Shown here: positions 1 through 12,612 of the stretch, one piece after another
Layout: each line of letters starts with the position of its first letter
Numbering within the stretch: the first letter of the stretch is position 1
Assembly (NCBI GenBank): GCA_029747015.1
Contig: JAKOGI010000574.1
Span: 159,001 to 223,000 of the forward strand
Origin: Carnegiea gigantea
Taxonomy: Eukaryota > Streptophyta > Magnoliopsida > Caryophyllales > Cactaceae
DNA length: 64,000 bases
Direction: 5' to 3'
Notes under the pieces: generated by a model
Seen by the model: only the letters and a program-made list of their open reading frames with translations
Database searches by the model: none
Told to the model about the DNA's origin: nothing
Program-made: the position numbers and the translations under genes

Positions 1-1116
1 TCAAGGGTGATGTAGTGTAAGGACTTGAAAAGGTGCATATCTTCTTGAAAAGAGTTTGTATTAAGTTCCAATTATCTTCGAAGTGCATAACAACGGTTTT
101 ATAAGAATTTCTATTGGTTCAAGCAATGTGTATTAATCTCACATCCTTGCTAAAAGGAGTCTCACTTGGTGATTTTTTTCAAACTCCTTCATGATGGGTG
201 CTTATATGTGGACTATGTGTTCTATTGCATCCAATACCTGAAATGTTGCATGACATAGCTTATTAATGAATTATTTGTGCGCATTATATGACGTTATGCT
301 TATATTATGTGATGTTACATTGATATAACATGGAATTACCACTAATAAGCTACAAGAGACTTAGTTCTGGCAAGTTAAGTACCTTGTATGTGATTTAGAA
401 GGAGAATAGGGTTACCATCATAGTATAGAGGTCATTGAGGTGATGACAGATGTGGAAGACTCCAAATGCTTATTATATGATACTATATATCATATTGTGT
501 GTGTGCTATACCTAAAGTATAATGTGCAACTGTTTTGTTTTCTGGGTTTGGGAATCAATCACTTAGTGTGCAGTAGAGTGTGCCTATACAAGGTGAACCA
601 GAGACTTCTTGCACTTTGGAAAGTTGTGAAGGGCATATATAATATAGATTTATGAGTTTATTAGTATTGTATAATGTGTTCATAAGAATGCGAGTCCCGT
701 AAGTTAATTATGTGGCTTATGTATAGTATATTAAATAATAGTCGCTTTGAATGGCCGTGTGGGCCAACCATCGATGTGGTCAGTCATTTATTTAGCAGTT
801 TTACTTATTATGGGATGTAAACCCCAGTGCCCCGGATGTATGATCTGTTGAGTTGTACTCTTTTTTTTCTTTCTATTCATTGGACGCTATTCTTGGTATA
901 CTCTAGGTATGTGGCCTGTAGAGTTGTGATCTCTGGCTTATAGCCGTTGAGTTATGAATATATGTTTATGCGTTATCAAATACAGGAGCCTATTGTAAGG
1001 CTAAAAGCCTGGTTTTAGCCCATTTTTAGGGGAACTCTATCTGTTTCACCCCAAAATTTAAGTAGGATTTAAAAAATCGTTAATGCTCCTAACCCTAAGA
1101 GGTTGGGGGTGTTACA
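1..1116 (+). mobile_element. Element A, 3' part of 5' LTR
   Basis: This stretch is homologous, end to end and in the same orientation, to 10050-11192, and both copies stop at the same GGGTGTTACA-type terminus. That is the arrangement expected of the two LTRs of one retrotransposon. The matching 3' LTR begins near 7641, so about 2.4 kb of this 5' LTR should lie before the window. By eye the first 100 bases differ from their partner at roughly 14 positions, which suggests an old insertion. No coding sequence is recognisable; the short open frame at 440-655 is absent as a protein in the sister LTR and is treated as noise. Confidence 0.85.
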
Positions 1117-1118
1117 GA

Positions 1119-1130
1119 TGGCAGCAGAGC
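1119..1130 (+). other. Primer-binding site of element A (initiator Met-tRNA type, degenerate)
   Basis: Two bases after the LTR end lies TGGCAGCAGAGC, matching 10 of 12 positions of the usual plant site TGGTATCAGAGC that pairs with the 3' end of initiator methionine tRNA. The position directly after the LTR terminus supports the call and fixes the 5' LTR boundary at about 1116. Confidence 0.75.
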
Positions 1131-2986
1131 AAGGTCATGCGACCATAGGCTATGACCAGAATCTTACATTTCACATAGTCACCTATGAACACTTTGTGAT
1201 AATGTTGTATATGCCACACTCTATGTGCAAGTATGCCTCATGGCATGGTCATTTGTGACTTATGTATGGCCCGAATAAGTCCGTTGATTAAAAAAGGTGA
1301 GTTATGCATTAATATTGGAGCTAAATGGCTCCCTTTGCCTTGAGCTGGCATTGTGGATATTCCATCGGTGCAATGTATTCTTAACGTACTAATTGACTTG
1401 AATAATTAACTATTATGTGATTCGGTTACGCCGATGGGACAAAATGTGAGTCATGTGTTAGAATATGAACCCAATTAACTTGCGCATTCTTACGTGAGCT
1501 AAGTGATGGTTCGGATAGTAAATGTTTTATTTGTACACCCTGATAAAATAATCAAAAGGTAAAACACGTTGACTTAAACTCAAGTGATTGGAAATCTTTT
1601 TCCAAGCTCATTCTTTGACCTTACGTGCAGATTGCTCCTCGGGCCCTACAATAGCGAGAGCAGACATACTTAGAGGTGGTAGAGAAGAGGCTAAAAATAG
1701 ATAAGTTATTTTCCACCTTTGAAATTCGAGATTCTAAAATGTTAATGCCCTTCTGACTGTTGAGTTAAGTTTTCCCTTGTAGCAAAAGAGTTACGTTCCT
1801 TTAGTAATAATGAATAAGTTCAGGTTCACAAGTATATGTTCTTATGCATGTCAGGACATTGCTTGTAAATGTGTACGTCCTAAGATATGTACATTAATGG
1901 AATCGTTTGTAATGGACTAGGAGAGGAATGATTGGAGCTCAGTTGCTATGATTGATAATCCTACTAAATAATACCTTCTTCTTGTGAATTCCGAATTGTC
2001 TGAGAAAATTAGGGGATATTTTCATTTGCATGCTTGAAAGATTAAATGCTAGCAGTAGGATCTTGTTAAACATTGCGTAAGTGTAGCTACCATTCCCCAT
2101 CTTGTCATTGTTACCTGTAGAGTGCATTACTTGCTTTCTATCATATGGACTGTTATTTGTCATGTGGGGTGACAATGTTTTGGGTAGAATGAACCCTAAT
2201 ACACCTAAAAAGCGTAAGGGAAAGAGAACCTAGCAGACTTTGGAATTGTATGTGGTAAACGATTCCTCTTAATATGAGCGACCTACACGGTGAGACTCCT
2301 ATGATCACTTACGGGATAGGTATGTCTCATAAGACCTCAACGCATACCTATAAGACCATTAATGTCAACCATACTCAAAACAATCATAGCCCATTGGTCG
2401 CCAATCTCTCTTAAATTTGGACGAGCTCTAGGGCATACCGTTGACCATAGGTTGCAAATGGGATTGCACGCATGTATACACATCTAGGTGTTTTCCCTAT
2501 GTGATAAGCCTGCGAGTCTGCATGTCTTAAGGAATGATTATGGCATCATGTGCTGCGTGAAGCTGTGGGAGCACCTATAGTTAGGATTGTTGTGAGTGGC
2601 CATCGATGTGTTTGTGGTCGAATGCTAAGAGAATAAGTCTTTGGTGGTTCCTTGGCTTGAACTTGAATAAACTTATAATGACTGTATTCCTTGAGCAATT
2701 TGATTTATGCGGTTAGTTATATAACATGACTCTTGAATCATCATTTACAGTCCATAAATTCTGTTTTCTCATGTTATAGTTAGAGTAGTTGAACAAGATG
2801 CATGTAATCTGTGACTTGATGACAATAAAGCTAGATTTGCATGTGTTCACATCTATAGATGGGTATCTCATGTGTAAGAAAGGTAGCATGGTAAAGCATC
2901 CAAGGTCATGTCAGCATATATATAGGTACTCACGTTCGTTATACACGGCCATTTATGCATTATATGAATTGGGTCAGCATATATAT
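1131..2986 (+). mobile_element. Element A interior, left part; no recognisable coding sequence
   Basis: This is the part of element A between the primer-binding site and the LINE-A insertion. I see no gag, protease or reverse-transcriptase motif in any frame, and no open frame longer than about 80 codons that is not obviously accidental. Together with 6017-7640 the non-coding interior is about 3.5 kb, which would fit a large non-autonomous derivative (LARD-like). Complete decay of a chromovirus interior is the alternative. Confidence 0.55.
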
Positions 2987-2992
2987 AGAATG

Positions 2993-3585
2993 GAGTTGGC
3001 ATCCTGGTTGTGAAGGATTTGGCAGACCAGGTGGTCGAAGTGAGGCTTAAGAGCAATCGGATTATGGTCATTAAGGTTTTGGTGGGTTCAGTTTTTGTGA
3101 ACGTGGTGAGTGTGTATGCACCCCAAGTAGGCCTGCTGGAGGAAACCAAGAAGATCTTTTGGGAGGATCTAGATGAGGTCATCCAAGAGGTCCCTCGGAG
3201 CGAGAAACTGTTCATAGGAGGAGACTTTAACGGCCATATCGGCACGGAGGCAGCGGGTTATGATGGGGTCCACGGGGGTTTAGGTTTCGGAGAGCGAAAC
3301 GCAGGTGGGGTCTCTGTGTTGGACTTTGCGGTGGCCTTTGATTTGTTGGTGGCCAACTCCTTTTTCAAGAAGAAGGAGGATCACTTAGTGACCTTCAAGA
3401 GCAGCTCTTGCAAGACCCAGATTGACTACTTCCTCACGAGGAAGGGAAGTAGGAGATTATGTAAGGACTGCAAGGTGATTCCTAGCAAGTTTCTGGGAAC
3501 TCAACACAGGTTGCTGGTTTTAGATGCAGAGTTCAAGTATCCTAGAAGGACGAAGAGGAGAGTCGGAGAACCCAGAATTAAGTGA
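2993..3585 (+). pseudogene. LINE-A endonuclease domain (partial)
   Basis: Open frame for an exonuclease-endonuclease-phosphatase family domain, the nuclease that nicks target DNA for LINE insertion. The reading starts with GVGILVVKD, which aligns with GVGIFVDKD in LINE-B. The catalytic GGDFNGHIG motif is at 3217-3243. A QIDYFL motif (near 3418) and TQHRLLVLD (near 3500) mark the C-terminal catalytic region of the fold. The first part of the domain, including the conserved N-terminal Asn and Glu metal ligands, is absent because of 5' truncation. The frame ends at a TGA (3583-3585), where LINE-B has a Cys codon, so this is a point nonsense mutation inside a longer polyprotein. Confidence 0.85.
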
Positions 3586-5665
3586 TGGACCCTCACAAAG
3601 GAGAAGGCAGGGTTAATAGCAGAAAGAATAGCCGAGGAGGGAGCATGGAGAAGGGCAGAAGACGCCGATTCGATGTGGGAGGCTGTGGCGGATTGCATTC
3701 GATTATCAGCTAAGGAAACCCTAGGTCTTTCCAGGGGAGGTGGGAACAGGATGGAGGGCACCTGGTGGTGGAACGAAGAGGTAAAGGAGAAAGTCAAGGC
3801 CAAAAAAGAGGCTTTCGCAGAGTTCGTGAGCAGCAGTTCGGAGGAAGAGAGGGAGCAAAAGAAGATTGGATACAAGGCGGCCAAGAAGGTAGCCAGAAAG
3901 GCGGTGGCAATAGCAAAGAGCCAAGCTTTTGATAGACTGTACCATAGATTGGGTACGAAGGAAGGGGAGAAGGAGGTTTTCAAACTGGCTAGGGCGAGGG
4001 AAAGGAAGACTAGGGATTTGGGAGTGGTAAGGTGCATCAAGGACGAGGAAGGTAAGGTGTTGACTGAGAATGATGAAATTAAAGAGAGATGACAAAGGTT
4101 CTTTACTAAACTTCTAAATGGGGAAGGAGTGCGAGACGACTATATTAGGGGCGGAGAGTGTAGCGATCAGCGAGCGGGCAACCATATAGCAAAGAAGGAG
4201 ATTAGGGAGGCCTTGAAGAAGATGGCGAATGGGAAGGCAGTGGGCCCAGACCAGATACCAGTGGAAGTTTGGAAGTTTATGGGGGAGGTAGGGCTAGAGT
4301 GGCTCACGGAGCTATTTAATGTTATTTACAGGACCGCCAAGATGCCCAGAGAGTGCAGTCCTAGCACAGCCATCCCACTGCACAAAAACAAAGAGGATAT
4401 TCAAGTTTGTAATAACTTTAAGGGCATCAAGCTGCTCAGTCACACTATGAAGTTATGGGAGAGGGTGATTGAGAGAAGGTTACGAGAGGTTGTAGAGATT
4501 TCAGATAACCAATTTGGTTTTATGCCAGGCAGGTCGACCACTGAGGCGATCCACCTCCTCAGAGGGCTCATGTGCTTGTTCAGGGATAGAAATGTGGATC
4601 TCCATATGGTGTTTATTGATCTAGAGAAAGCGTATGATCGAGTCCAAGGGAGGTTTTGTGGAGGTGTTTGGAAGAGAAAAGGGTGTCGTCTGCAAACATA
4701 CGTGTAATCAAGGATATGTACGAGGGAGGGCGAACGCGTGTTAGGACACCGGGAGGGGTCTCTAATGACCTCGCTATTAGTATGGGCCTACATCAGGGCT
4801 CCGCCCTAAGCCCGTTTCTTTTCACTTTGGTTTTGGATTAACTCACTAGAGGAATCCAAGACGAGGTGCCTTGGTGCATGTTATTTACAGATGACATCAT
4901 TCTTATCGACGTGACCAGGCAGGGGGTGAATGACAGGTTAGAGAGTTGGAGGCATACGCTAGAAGCTAGGGGTTTTCAGTTAAGTAGACCAAAAACGGAA
5001 TACCTCCATTGCTGTTTCAGTGGTAGGATAGAAGAGGGGGGAGAAATCACACTGGATGGGAGGGTGATACCAAAGGTCGCTAAATTTAAGTATCTAGGCT
5101 CAATCATCCAGCAAAATGGGGACATTGACGAGGATATTAGCCAGCGGATAAGAGTGGGTTAGCAAAAGTGGAAGTCACCATCAGGGGTACTGTGTGACAA
5201 GAGAGTGCCCCTAGGATTGCAAGGCAAAGTCTATCGGATGGTAGTTAGACCGACTGTTCTCTATGGATCGGAGTGTTGGCCTCTAAAGAAGACACAGGCC
5301 CAAAGGTTGATGGTAGCTAAGATGAGAATGATCAGGTGGATGTGTGGTTTTACGAGATTGGACAGAATTAGGAATCGAGTAATCAAGAGCTTAGCTGAAG
5401 TGGCCCCCATAGAGGAGAAGATGAGGAATCGAGGCTCAGATGGTTCGGCCACGTAAAGAGGAGAAATGTGGCCGCCCCAGTGTGGAGGTGCGAGATGATC
5501 GTCCCCCCCGGTGGAAAGAGAGGGAGGAGTAGACCGAAGAAGAGCCTAGAGGAAGTGGTTAGAGAGGATCTGAGAGTTGCCGGTCTGACGGAGGACATGG
5601 CTCAGGATAGGAGGTTGTGGTGGGATAGGATTAAGGTCTCTGATTGTAGGGGACCGGCCGCGTAG
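3586..5665 (+). pseudogene. LINE-A linker, reverse transcriptase and C-terminal region (broken)
   Basis: Continuation of the LINE-A polyprotein. A lysine- and glutamate-rich linker (about 3673-4092) is followed by RT motifs: NGKAVGPDQIPVEVWK (from 4228), the [11 protein letters not shown] palm motif (4612-4644), [13 protein letters not shown] (from 4784) and the catalytic motif reading FTDDIILID (from 4884) instead of the usual FADD or FVDD. Further on come KFKYLGSIIQ and a C-terminal WCGxTRxDRIRN-like segment typical of plant RTE elements. Breaks: TGA at 4090-4092, a frameshift near 4650, TAA at 4839-4841, TAG at 5160-5162 and another frameshift near 5430. The element cannot make an intact RT. 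Confidence 0.88.
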
Positions 5666-5937
5666 GTGGTAGTAGCTTCGGTGGGGTGGGGCGGGTAGGG
5701 TTTTGGTGTGCTTGTCTGCAGGTCGTGCTTTTCTGGGATGTGACGGCATCTAGTGCCCCTGGTGGGTTGAGGTATGTCTCTGCTCCTTGTTTATTTTGCT
5801 CTCCAGCCCATTTCTCCTCCTTGGTTTTTGGTTTACAATCGTTTTCTCTATAAACCTTTTTCAAAAAAAAAAAAAACTGTTTTGTGGGTCTTAAGGAATT
5901 AACCTCTCTTTGGGTAGGAATACCGGTAGGGGTAACG

Positions 5938-6016
5938 TTGCCTACAGTTGGATCTCCCCAGACCCCGCGAAAGCGGGACCCACACTGGGAGTTGTTGTTG
6001 TTGTTGTTGTTGTTGG
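5938..6016 (+). other. LINE-A 3'-terminal recognition region: hairpin plus (TTG)n tail
   Basis: TTGCCTACA (5938-5946) is followed by CCCCAGACCCCGCG and a perfect 5-bp stem, CCCGC/GCGGG (5964-5968 and 5973-5977), closed by a GAAA loop (5969-5972). The element then ends in eight or nine TTG repeats. LINE-B has the same arrangement on the minus strand at 21759-21833, and the SINE at 28325-28410 shares both blocks. LINE reverse transcriptases commonly recognise such 3' structures; that role here is inferred. Confidence 0.7.
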
Positions 6017-7627
6017 TCACTGACTAGTTGTGTGAGTGAAATATTAAGTGCATGAGCTTCTTGGTGCCTGTTTTGGGCCTATATAGGATGTAATTGGGTT
6101 GGATGCACGGTCTAATATGTGTGGCCCATCACGTGATAAGATTATCGGGGTGTTACCTGTATTACATGATTCCTATTGCTTCATGTTATAGCTTTAGTGG
6201 TCGGATGCGCATATAATTAATACACAACCTAGTTATTACCAGAATTTGCTTTTGTATGTACTCACCATCGCATATCTTATGTTCACTAAGGATAACATGT
6301 TAGTACCTCGTATTTTAGGGGCTAACCTCTGTTTGGACATGAACTTGCCAATGTTCTTCATATGACATGATGATGTGTATGTGTCCTTGCCGCCATATGC
6401 GAGCCGTTACTGTATCACCTGGTCCCTAAAGTTATGGAACGTGATAGTTAAAGTGTTTGATTAAAGTGTTCTAGTGTGGTTTGACTGTATAGTGGCATAT
6501 ACTTGTGCCATCCTGATTAGGACATGGGCATGTCAATTTACCTGCATGGCTTCATGACTTAGAGAGAAACCAATTCCATAAGGAAACTTGAGGGTATTAC
6601 ATTAGGTAAGCCGTTGTGATTAAGCTAGTGTAATTACTGTGCCTTCATTGCTCGTTTAATTGTACTTCTTGGCAGAATATCCTTCACTAGGATGATTGCA
6701 TTCGTATGCATAACAAGAGGCATCAGTTTGGAGCTCTAAATTATTGTCTTACTAACTCTCATATTGCTTGCCATACCACATTCCATTACCTATAGGACCT
6801 ATTGACCCCTTTAGTGATGATTCCTAGTTGAAAAAGACTTCCTCAGCTGGCTGAATTATTAATCATGCTGTAGGTGTATCGTTAGGAGTAGTGATCTTAC
6901 ACCTGCCTAACCTCATCACCCCCTTTAAACAATGTATGTATAAGAAGTGCCGGAAACTTTCCCTATCATTGACCTATTATTGGAGCATGTTTGGTAAGCT
7001 GTTCTATGCTTAGTGATTGATGACCACATGTGTTACCCCAGTGACATGCCCTATATATACTGAAACATGGATTAACCTCGTGGAATATGCATGATTTCAA
7101 AGTGCGACATTATTGTGAACCTATGTGTCGTTCATCTGTGTTGTCATTCATGTAATGCTGTGTGATGCTGCGTGACGCTATGCAATGCCCTTTCTATTCC
7201 ATGATGATATAGAATCTCTGGTCGACTGACTTAATCCTAGAATGATTTCATTCCTTTATGCATTAGGACGGATTTAACGTAGCCGTGTGCCCTGACTCGA
7301 CCTCCATTAGTACCACTAGTTGTCATGTATAAAATCGATTCTTGTTTGACCCTTGTTCTAACGTGATTTTGAAAAGGGTGTCCATACAACTCAATTTCCC
7401 TCTTCGATGGGATTTACCCTTGGTGACTAAATATAATGAGTAGACACTTAAAGAGGAATGGAAAAGAGGCGACTAGATACCATAAGTCCTTTTTCGATTT
7501 AAAAGATACAGTTGTTTGCAAAATGAAATTTTGGGATCCTAGTGCAAGTTGTGTAGATCATAGTACGTGTGTGAACCTTGTGTTTGAATGAACTGTGAAC
7601 GTCATAATTTTGAGGACGAAATTCTTT
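6017..7627 (+). mobile_element. Element A interior, right part; no coding sequence seen
   Basis: Sequence between LINE-A and the 3' LTR of element A. No open frame of interest and no integrase or chromodomain motif could be read in any frame. The last 30 bases contain TTTTGAGGACGAAATTC, a sequence that characteristically precedes the polypurine tract in plant chromoviruses and related Ty3/gypsy elements, which ties this stretch to the retrotransposon. Confidence 0.6.
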
Positions 7628-7640
7628 TGAGGGGGAAGAA
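7628..7640 (+). other. Polypurine tract of element A
   Basis: The purine run TGAGGGGGAAGAA sits directly before the start of the 3' LTR and after a GAGGACGAAATT motif. This is the expected position of the plus-strand priming site for an LTR retrotransposon. Confidence 0.7.
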
Positions 7641-10600
7641 TACAATGGTTGGGTTTTCAACCTTAAGCTAACCGTTTGAGTTAATAATTTTATAACCTAT
7701 TTCATTGAGTTAGCTATATTAGATTAATTTTTAGGTGATAATTGGGTGTAATAATTTTGTGAGTAATGTTTATTAAAATTTCTTGGTGAATTACATGATT
7801 TTATGAAATTAGTGAACTCGTTAGAAATTAGCTAAGTCGTAATAACGCAAAATTAGCAAGTTGAATTAGGACATTTGGAGTCGAGATTAAGTGAGATCAA
7901 ATGATAGGGGACCGAACTCAAGTTAGTAGGCAGGATTAAACAAAGAAAACAACCAAATAAAAAAGGAAAAAGAAACAAGAGGGGGCCGAGGCCCTCTTTC
8001 TTCACCAGGAAACAGAGAACAGGGGGGAAGTGTTCTCTTACCCACCCCCTGACCCACAGACAGGGAGAGAGAGAGAGAGACAGAGAGAGAGGATGAGAGA
8101 GACCGAGAAAGAGATAGAGGAGAGGGCAGTGGATGGCGCAACTCATCAGCAGCTGCGCGGCCTGCCCCGTTGCTCATTCCATACGAGACCAGCAACGTGA
8201 GAAAAAAAGAGAGTAAGCTAGAGGCGACCGTGGGCCACTTTCCGGTCAGCTTAGCAGTGAGGCACGGCGACGACCGCTCAGTAGGGGGCGTCTCCACTGA
8301 CCAAGCTTTTGTGTCGCGTGGGGGTGGGATTCAAGTAGTTAGGGTTTGAAACCCGGTGCACACCACCACCACGATCACCACCGTTGGCGGTTGGGCGCAG
8401 CTCTGGTGAGAAGCAAACCGAGACAGAGGGCTAAAAACGAGTCTGGCAGGCCAGTTGAAAGACGGCGTCTGGGCAACGAATTACGAGTTAAATTCCAGGT
8501 TCCTGAGCATCCACAATAGCATCCAAAAGCCCTTAAAATGGATCCTTTGCTTGGAGTCGAGGTGGGTGGTTCCTGATCCCTAAACCTACTATTAATTTGG
8601 AAATGTTTTTGAAATATTTGTGATAGCTGATTTAGTAGTTAGGTTGAAACTGTAACGAGTTGAGAAACTATAAGTGGTCAGTGAATCATTTGGGTTAAAC
8701 TGAAATAGTTTTGAGGACTGTTGTGGTTCGTGCTGCGAGGAGAGAGTTTGGGTTGTGTAGAACTCCATGAATTATGAAGTGTAATATCGTGTTATAAATG
8801 TGATACTAGGCAGATTCTACTAAAACTGACTCTGCCAAGTTGAAAAGAAGGTGCTAATTGTTAACCTTGGGTTTGCATGTGTGCTATGTCATTTGTATGA
8901 ACCTCATTCACGCCAAATTAATGTGTCTATGGCCACTAGGTTGCTAGGTTGTTTAAGTGTCTCAGCTAATCGATGCGCGAGTTAAAACTTGTCCATGAAT
9001 GAAAATTGCTTGATTCCCTCTAAATGTCTTCCCAAGGCCTTAGTTGAATGACCGACTATTTAGTCATCCCTAAACTATGCTATGCAGGCTTATATGAATG
9101 GACATGTGATCGCATCAGAGTGAACCCTAAAATATACCTAGAATAGTCCCTTTTGACTAGGCGTTCATCTAAACTTTATGTCAAGTTGATTCAAGTTTAA
9201 AATGATGCCCCGACTCTCTTCAGAAATCACCCAAGCAAAGTATTGAGTTGGGAGGTAATACCACTCACGAATAAGTATGTTTTCAACATGTTTAAAGTCG
9301 TGCATCGATAAGTGAGTAAGTAATTGCTTGGTATGGCTAACACGATAAGTCATGTGGTCAACTGGGAATATTGGACCATTTGTTTGATAAGAGTAAGTTA
9401 AGACTAAATGTGATGAACCCTGTTTATATAACTCATACGATGTTTAATATGAATGCATAGAGTTTTGTGTCATGAGATGATCGATTTGCATCTGAAACAT
9501 TGAAAAGTCGAAATGCTTATGTATAAAGGCAACTACTAACATTTAAAAACGATTTTCCATATCACCTGTCTTGAAGAGTGAGTGAATATGCAGTTACTAA
9601 CTCGTTTTAAGCATATTTTACCAAATGAGTGGTTTATGCTTTTTAAATCGATGTGAAATCATTGAGGCTTCTAGCCTCTTGAGAATGAGAATGTCATTGT
9701 TTGTGATACAAGGAAAATTGTAATACAAGTGCATTTGATGCGAAATGTATTTAAAATGGTTTGGGCTAGGAGAATGTGCTAACTGCTTAGACAAATGATT
9801 AGGGAGCAGACTTGGTTTGTGGAAAACCTAATGCCTAGGGAGATAAACCCTGAAGTGGGAACCCTAGAAGACCTTGACGAGGGTAAAGGTCCATTAATTT
9901 CCCCAGGGGTAATACAAAATGTGAGTGACGATCTCATACTTACAATGGAACGTGAGTGACGAACTCACCCATACCAAGTATAAATTTGAGATTCCGATGC
10001 CTTATGAAGATGATTTTCATACATGTTATGTGACGTAAGTGTTTCATTCGAGGGTGATGTTAGCGTAAGAATTTGAAAAGGTGCATATCTTCCTGAAAAG
10101 ATTTTTTATTAAGTTTCAATTATCTGCAAAATTCATAACAATGGTTTTATAAGAATTTCCTATTGTTTAAGCGATTTGCATAAATCTCACTTTGTGATTT
10201 TGCTTAAACTCCTTAATGATTGGTGTTCATATGCAGACTAAGTGTTCTATTGCATCAAATACCCAAAATGCTGCATCAAATAGCTTATTAATGAATCATG
10301 TCCGAGTGTTATGCGATGTTATGCTTATGTTATGTGATGTTATGTTGATATAACATGGGATTACCACTAATAAGTTATAAGAGAATTGGTTCAGGCAAGT
10401 TAAGTACTTTGTGCATGAATTAGAAGGAGAATAGGGTTACCATCATAGTAAGGAGGCCATTGAGGTGATGACAGATGTGTAAGACCCTACAAGTTTATTA
10501 TAGATATTATATATTAGATTATGTGTGTGCGCTACCTAAAGTATGATGTGCAACTGCTTTGTTTTTTAGGTGATTCAGAATCATCCACTGAGCGTGTGGT

Positions 10601-11192
10601 AGTTCATCCCCCTATCTTTTCCGTTTTCTCAAAATTTGGTTATGATAGGTAGAGTCTGACCTACGTAAGTTGAACTAGAGATTTCTTGTGCTTTCGAAAC
10701 ATGTGAAGGGCTTATGTAGAGTAGATTTATGAGTTTATTAGTTTTACGTAATGTATTCATATGCATGCGAGTCCTGTAAGTTGACTATACGGTTCATGTA
10801 TAATATATTAAGTAATAGTCGCTCTAATGGCCGTATGGGTCAACCATCTATATGGCTAGTCGTTTGTTTAGCGGTTTTACTTCTTATGGGATGTAAATCC
10901 CAGTACTCCGGATGTGTGATTTATTGAGCTATATTCTTATTTTCTTTCAATTCATTGAACACTATTCTTGATGTAATCCAGGTGTGTGACCCACAGAGTT
11001 GTGATCTCCGGCATGTAGCGGTTGAGTTATGAATATATGTTTATGCATTTATCGAATGCAAGAACCTATTGTAAGGCTAGAAGCCTGGTTTTAGCCCATT
11101 TTTAGGCGGAGCTCTGTCCATTTCACCCCAGAATTTAAGTAAGATTTAAGAAATCGCTAATACTCCTAACCCTGGGGGCTAGGGGTGTTACA
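7641..11192 (+). mobile_element. Element A 3' LTR (about 3.55 kb)
   Basis: The LTR runs from TACAATGG directly after the polypurine tract (TG probably mutated to TA) to GGGTGTTACA. Its last 1.14 kb are homologous to positions 1-1116. The length is unusually large and comparable to the 3.0-3.2-kb chromovirus LTRs elsewhere in this window. A purine-rich (GA)n patch lies at about 8058-8118. A GC-richer stretch at 8130-8470 resembles the transcribed R/U5 part of plant LTRs. Open frames on either strand are short and not conserved. No independent gene was recognised. Confidence 0.8.
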
Positions 11193-11790
11193 AATTAATA
11201 TTGAAAATAATGATAAATCATAAGACAATTATTAATATTAATAATAATTAACAATAATAATAACAACATAATTCATATTAATATTAATAGTAATGATCAT
11301 AAAATTATTAATATTAATATTAATATCAATAATAGTTCTTAATAATAACAATTATTGCTATAATTATTACTATTATTAATGAAAATTAGTAACAACTGCA
11401 ATAATAGTCACTATTTATATTATAATAATTATTATTTTAACTACAAATAATAATAATTATTATTTTAACTACAAATAAATATTAATAAAAATGATAATTA
11501 ATAATTTTAAGAATAACTATAATTGTTAATAGTATTAATAATGATAATTAATAAAAATAATCATTAATTTTAATAACTGTTATTTAATACTTAATTAGTA
11601 ATAAAATAATTAATCATAATAATAATGATTAATTGTAATAATTAATTAACAATAATGATTAATTAATAATAAAGATAATAAAAAATCATAATAATAACAA
11701 TTAATATTAATAATAATATTAGTTAATAATAAATCCAACGATAACAGCTATTGATATTAATAATAAAAATCATAGTAAAAACAAGTGGAA
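11193..11790. repeat. ATT/AAT-rich low-complexity tract
   Basis: About 600 bases made almost only of A and T in imperfect ATT, AAT and TAA triplet units, with scattered C or G. It lies exactly between the 3' end of element A and the Athila-derived sequence. It contains no gene. It may be a decayed triplet microsatellite or an AT-rich insertion site preferred by transposons. Confidence 0.8.
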
Positions 11791-12612
11791 GTGGGAAGGA
11801 GTGCTATTTACTTTAAGGAGTGGGAAGGAGTGGGGTGAGTTGATTTACCCACGAAAAGAACAGGGTCTAAATCTTCCTCTTTTTTTTTGATTTTTTTGAC
11901 TTTTTAAACACAAAAAACAAAAAGTAAAAAACAAAAGCCTAAAAGAAAATTAATTAGAAAATCTAACAAAGCTCTAATCTCATAATTATATATACCAAAA
12001 ATTAGCTAAATTAAGAAGGACATGCACATAATTCTTTTCCAATTTTCACTAACCTAAAACAATGTAGAAAAATCAAATTGGAAAATGTAGAAAATTTAAA
12101 AACTCCACAGAAAATTAGATCAAAAAATTGTAGAAGATTCTCAAACTTTTAGAAAATTCCATAAAAATTCTTCTAAGCTCTAAAAAACCCTAGAAACCTA
12201 TAAATATATCATTAAAGCGAAATAAGCCCAAAATAAACACAAAAAATCAAAATAGAAAACCTGAAGAATAAAAAAACTAGACATGAATTACTGATCCAAA
12301 TATTAGTAGGAGGGCCCCTCATAAATGTCGGAAGGTCCAGTCACACTTCTACCCCTAGTTGTAAAAGGCTCACTTATCTCCTCATCATGAGTCATTCCCT
12401 TTCCTCTACCTACCCAACCCGTATCGTCGCCTTATTGTGGCTGTTCCTCTTCTTCCTCTATATCAATATCATCATAGTAATACCAATTTGATGTGTTAGA
12501 GCAAGTGGTCTTGGTTAGGTTAGGAAGAGGAAAGAAAGTTTTACCATTATGGTTCACACAAATGCACCCAACCTCATTGTTGAGGATTTCCATATGAAGG
12601 CATGTAGCATGA
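11791..12612 (-). mobile_element. Presumed 3' untranslated part of the Athila element
   Basis: Read on the minus strand this is a T-rich stretch downstream of the env-like ORF. Athila elements carry long T-rich untranslated sequence there. I found no match to the presumed 5' LTR (20018-21282), so the 3' LTR is either deleted or too diverged to see. Near 11786-11840 the pentamer-like unit GGAAGGAGTG is directly repeated. No gene is visible. Confidence 0.4.

Larger units (their letters stand above)
2987..6016 (+). mobile_element. LINE-A: 5'-truncated RTE-clade non-LTR retrotransposon
   Basis: The segment encodes, in order, the C-terminal part of an apurinic-type endonuclease, a reverse transcriptase and the conserved RTE C-terminal region. 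It is followed by a 3' UTR ending in a small hairpin and a (TTG)n tail (about 5992-6016). This order and the non-poly(A) tail fit the plant RTE clade. The protein reads closely with LINE-B in this window. The endonuclease N-terminus is missing, so the copy is 5'-truncated at about 2987, as is usual for target-primed insertions. It lies inside element A and is therefore younger than it. I could not find a convincing target-site duplication. Confidence 0.9.

Noticed and set aside
8058..8118. Possible regulatory GAGA-type promoter element
   Set aside because: A (GA)n patch within a long LTR with no associated gene; no reason to assign a regulatory role beyond simple repeat.
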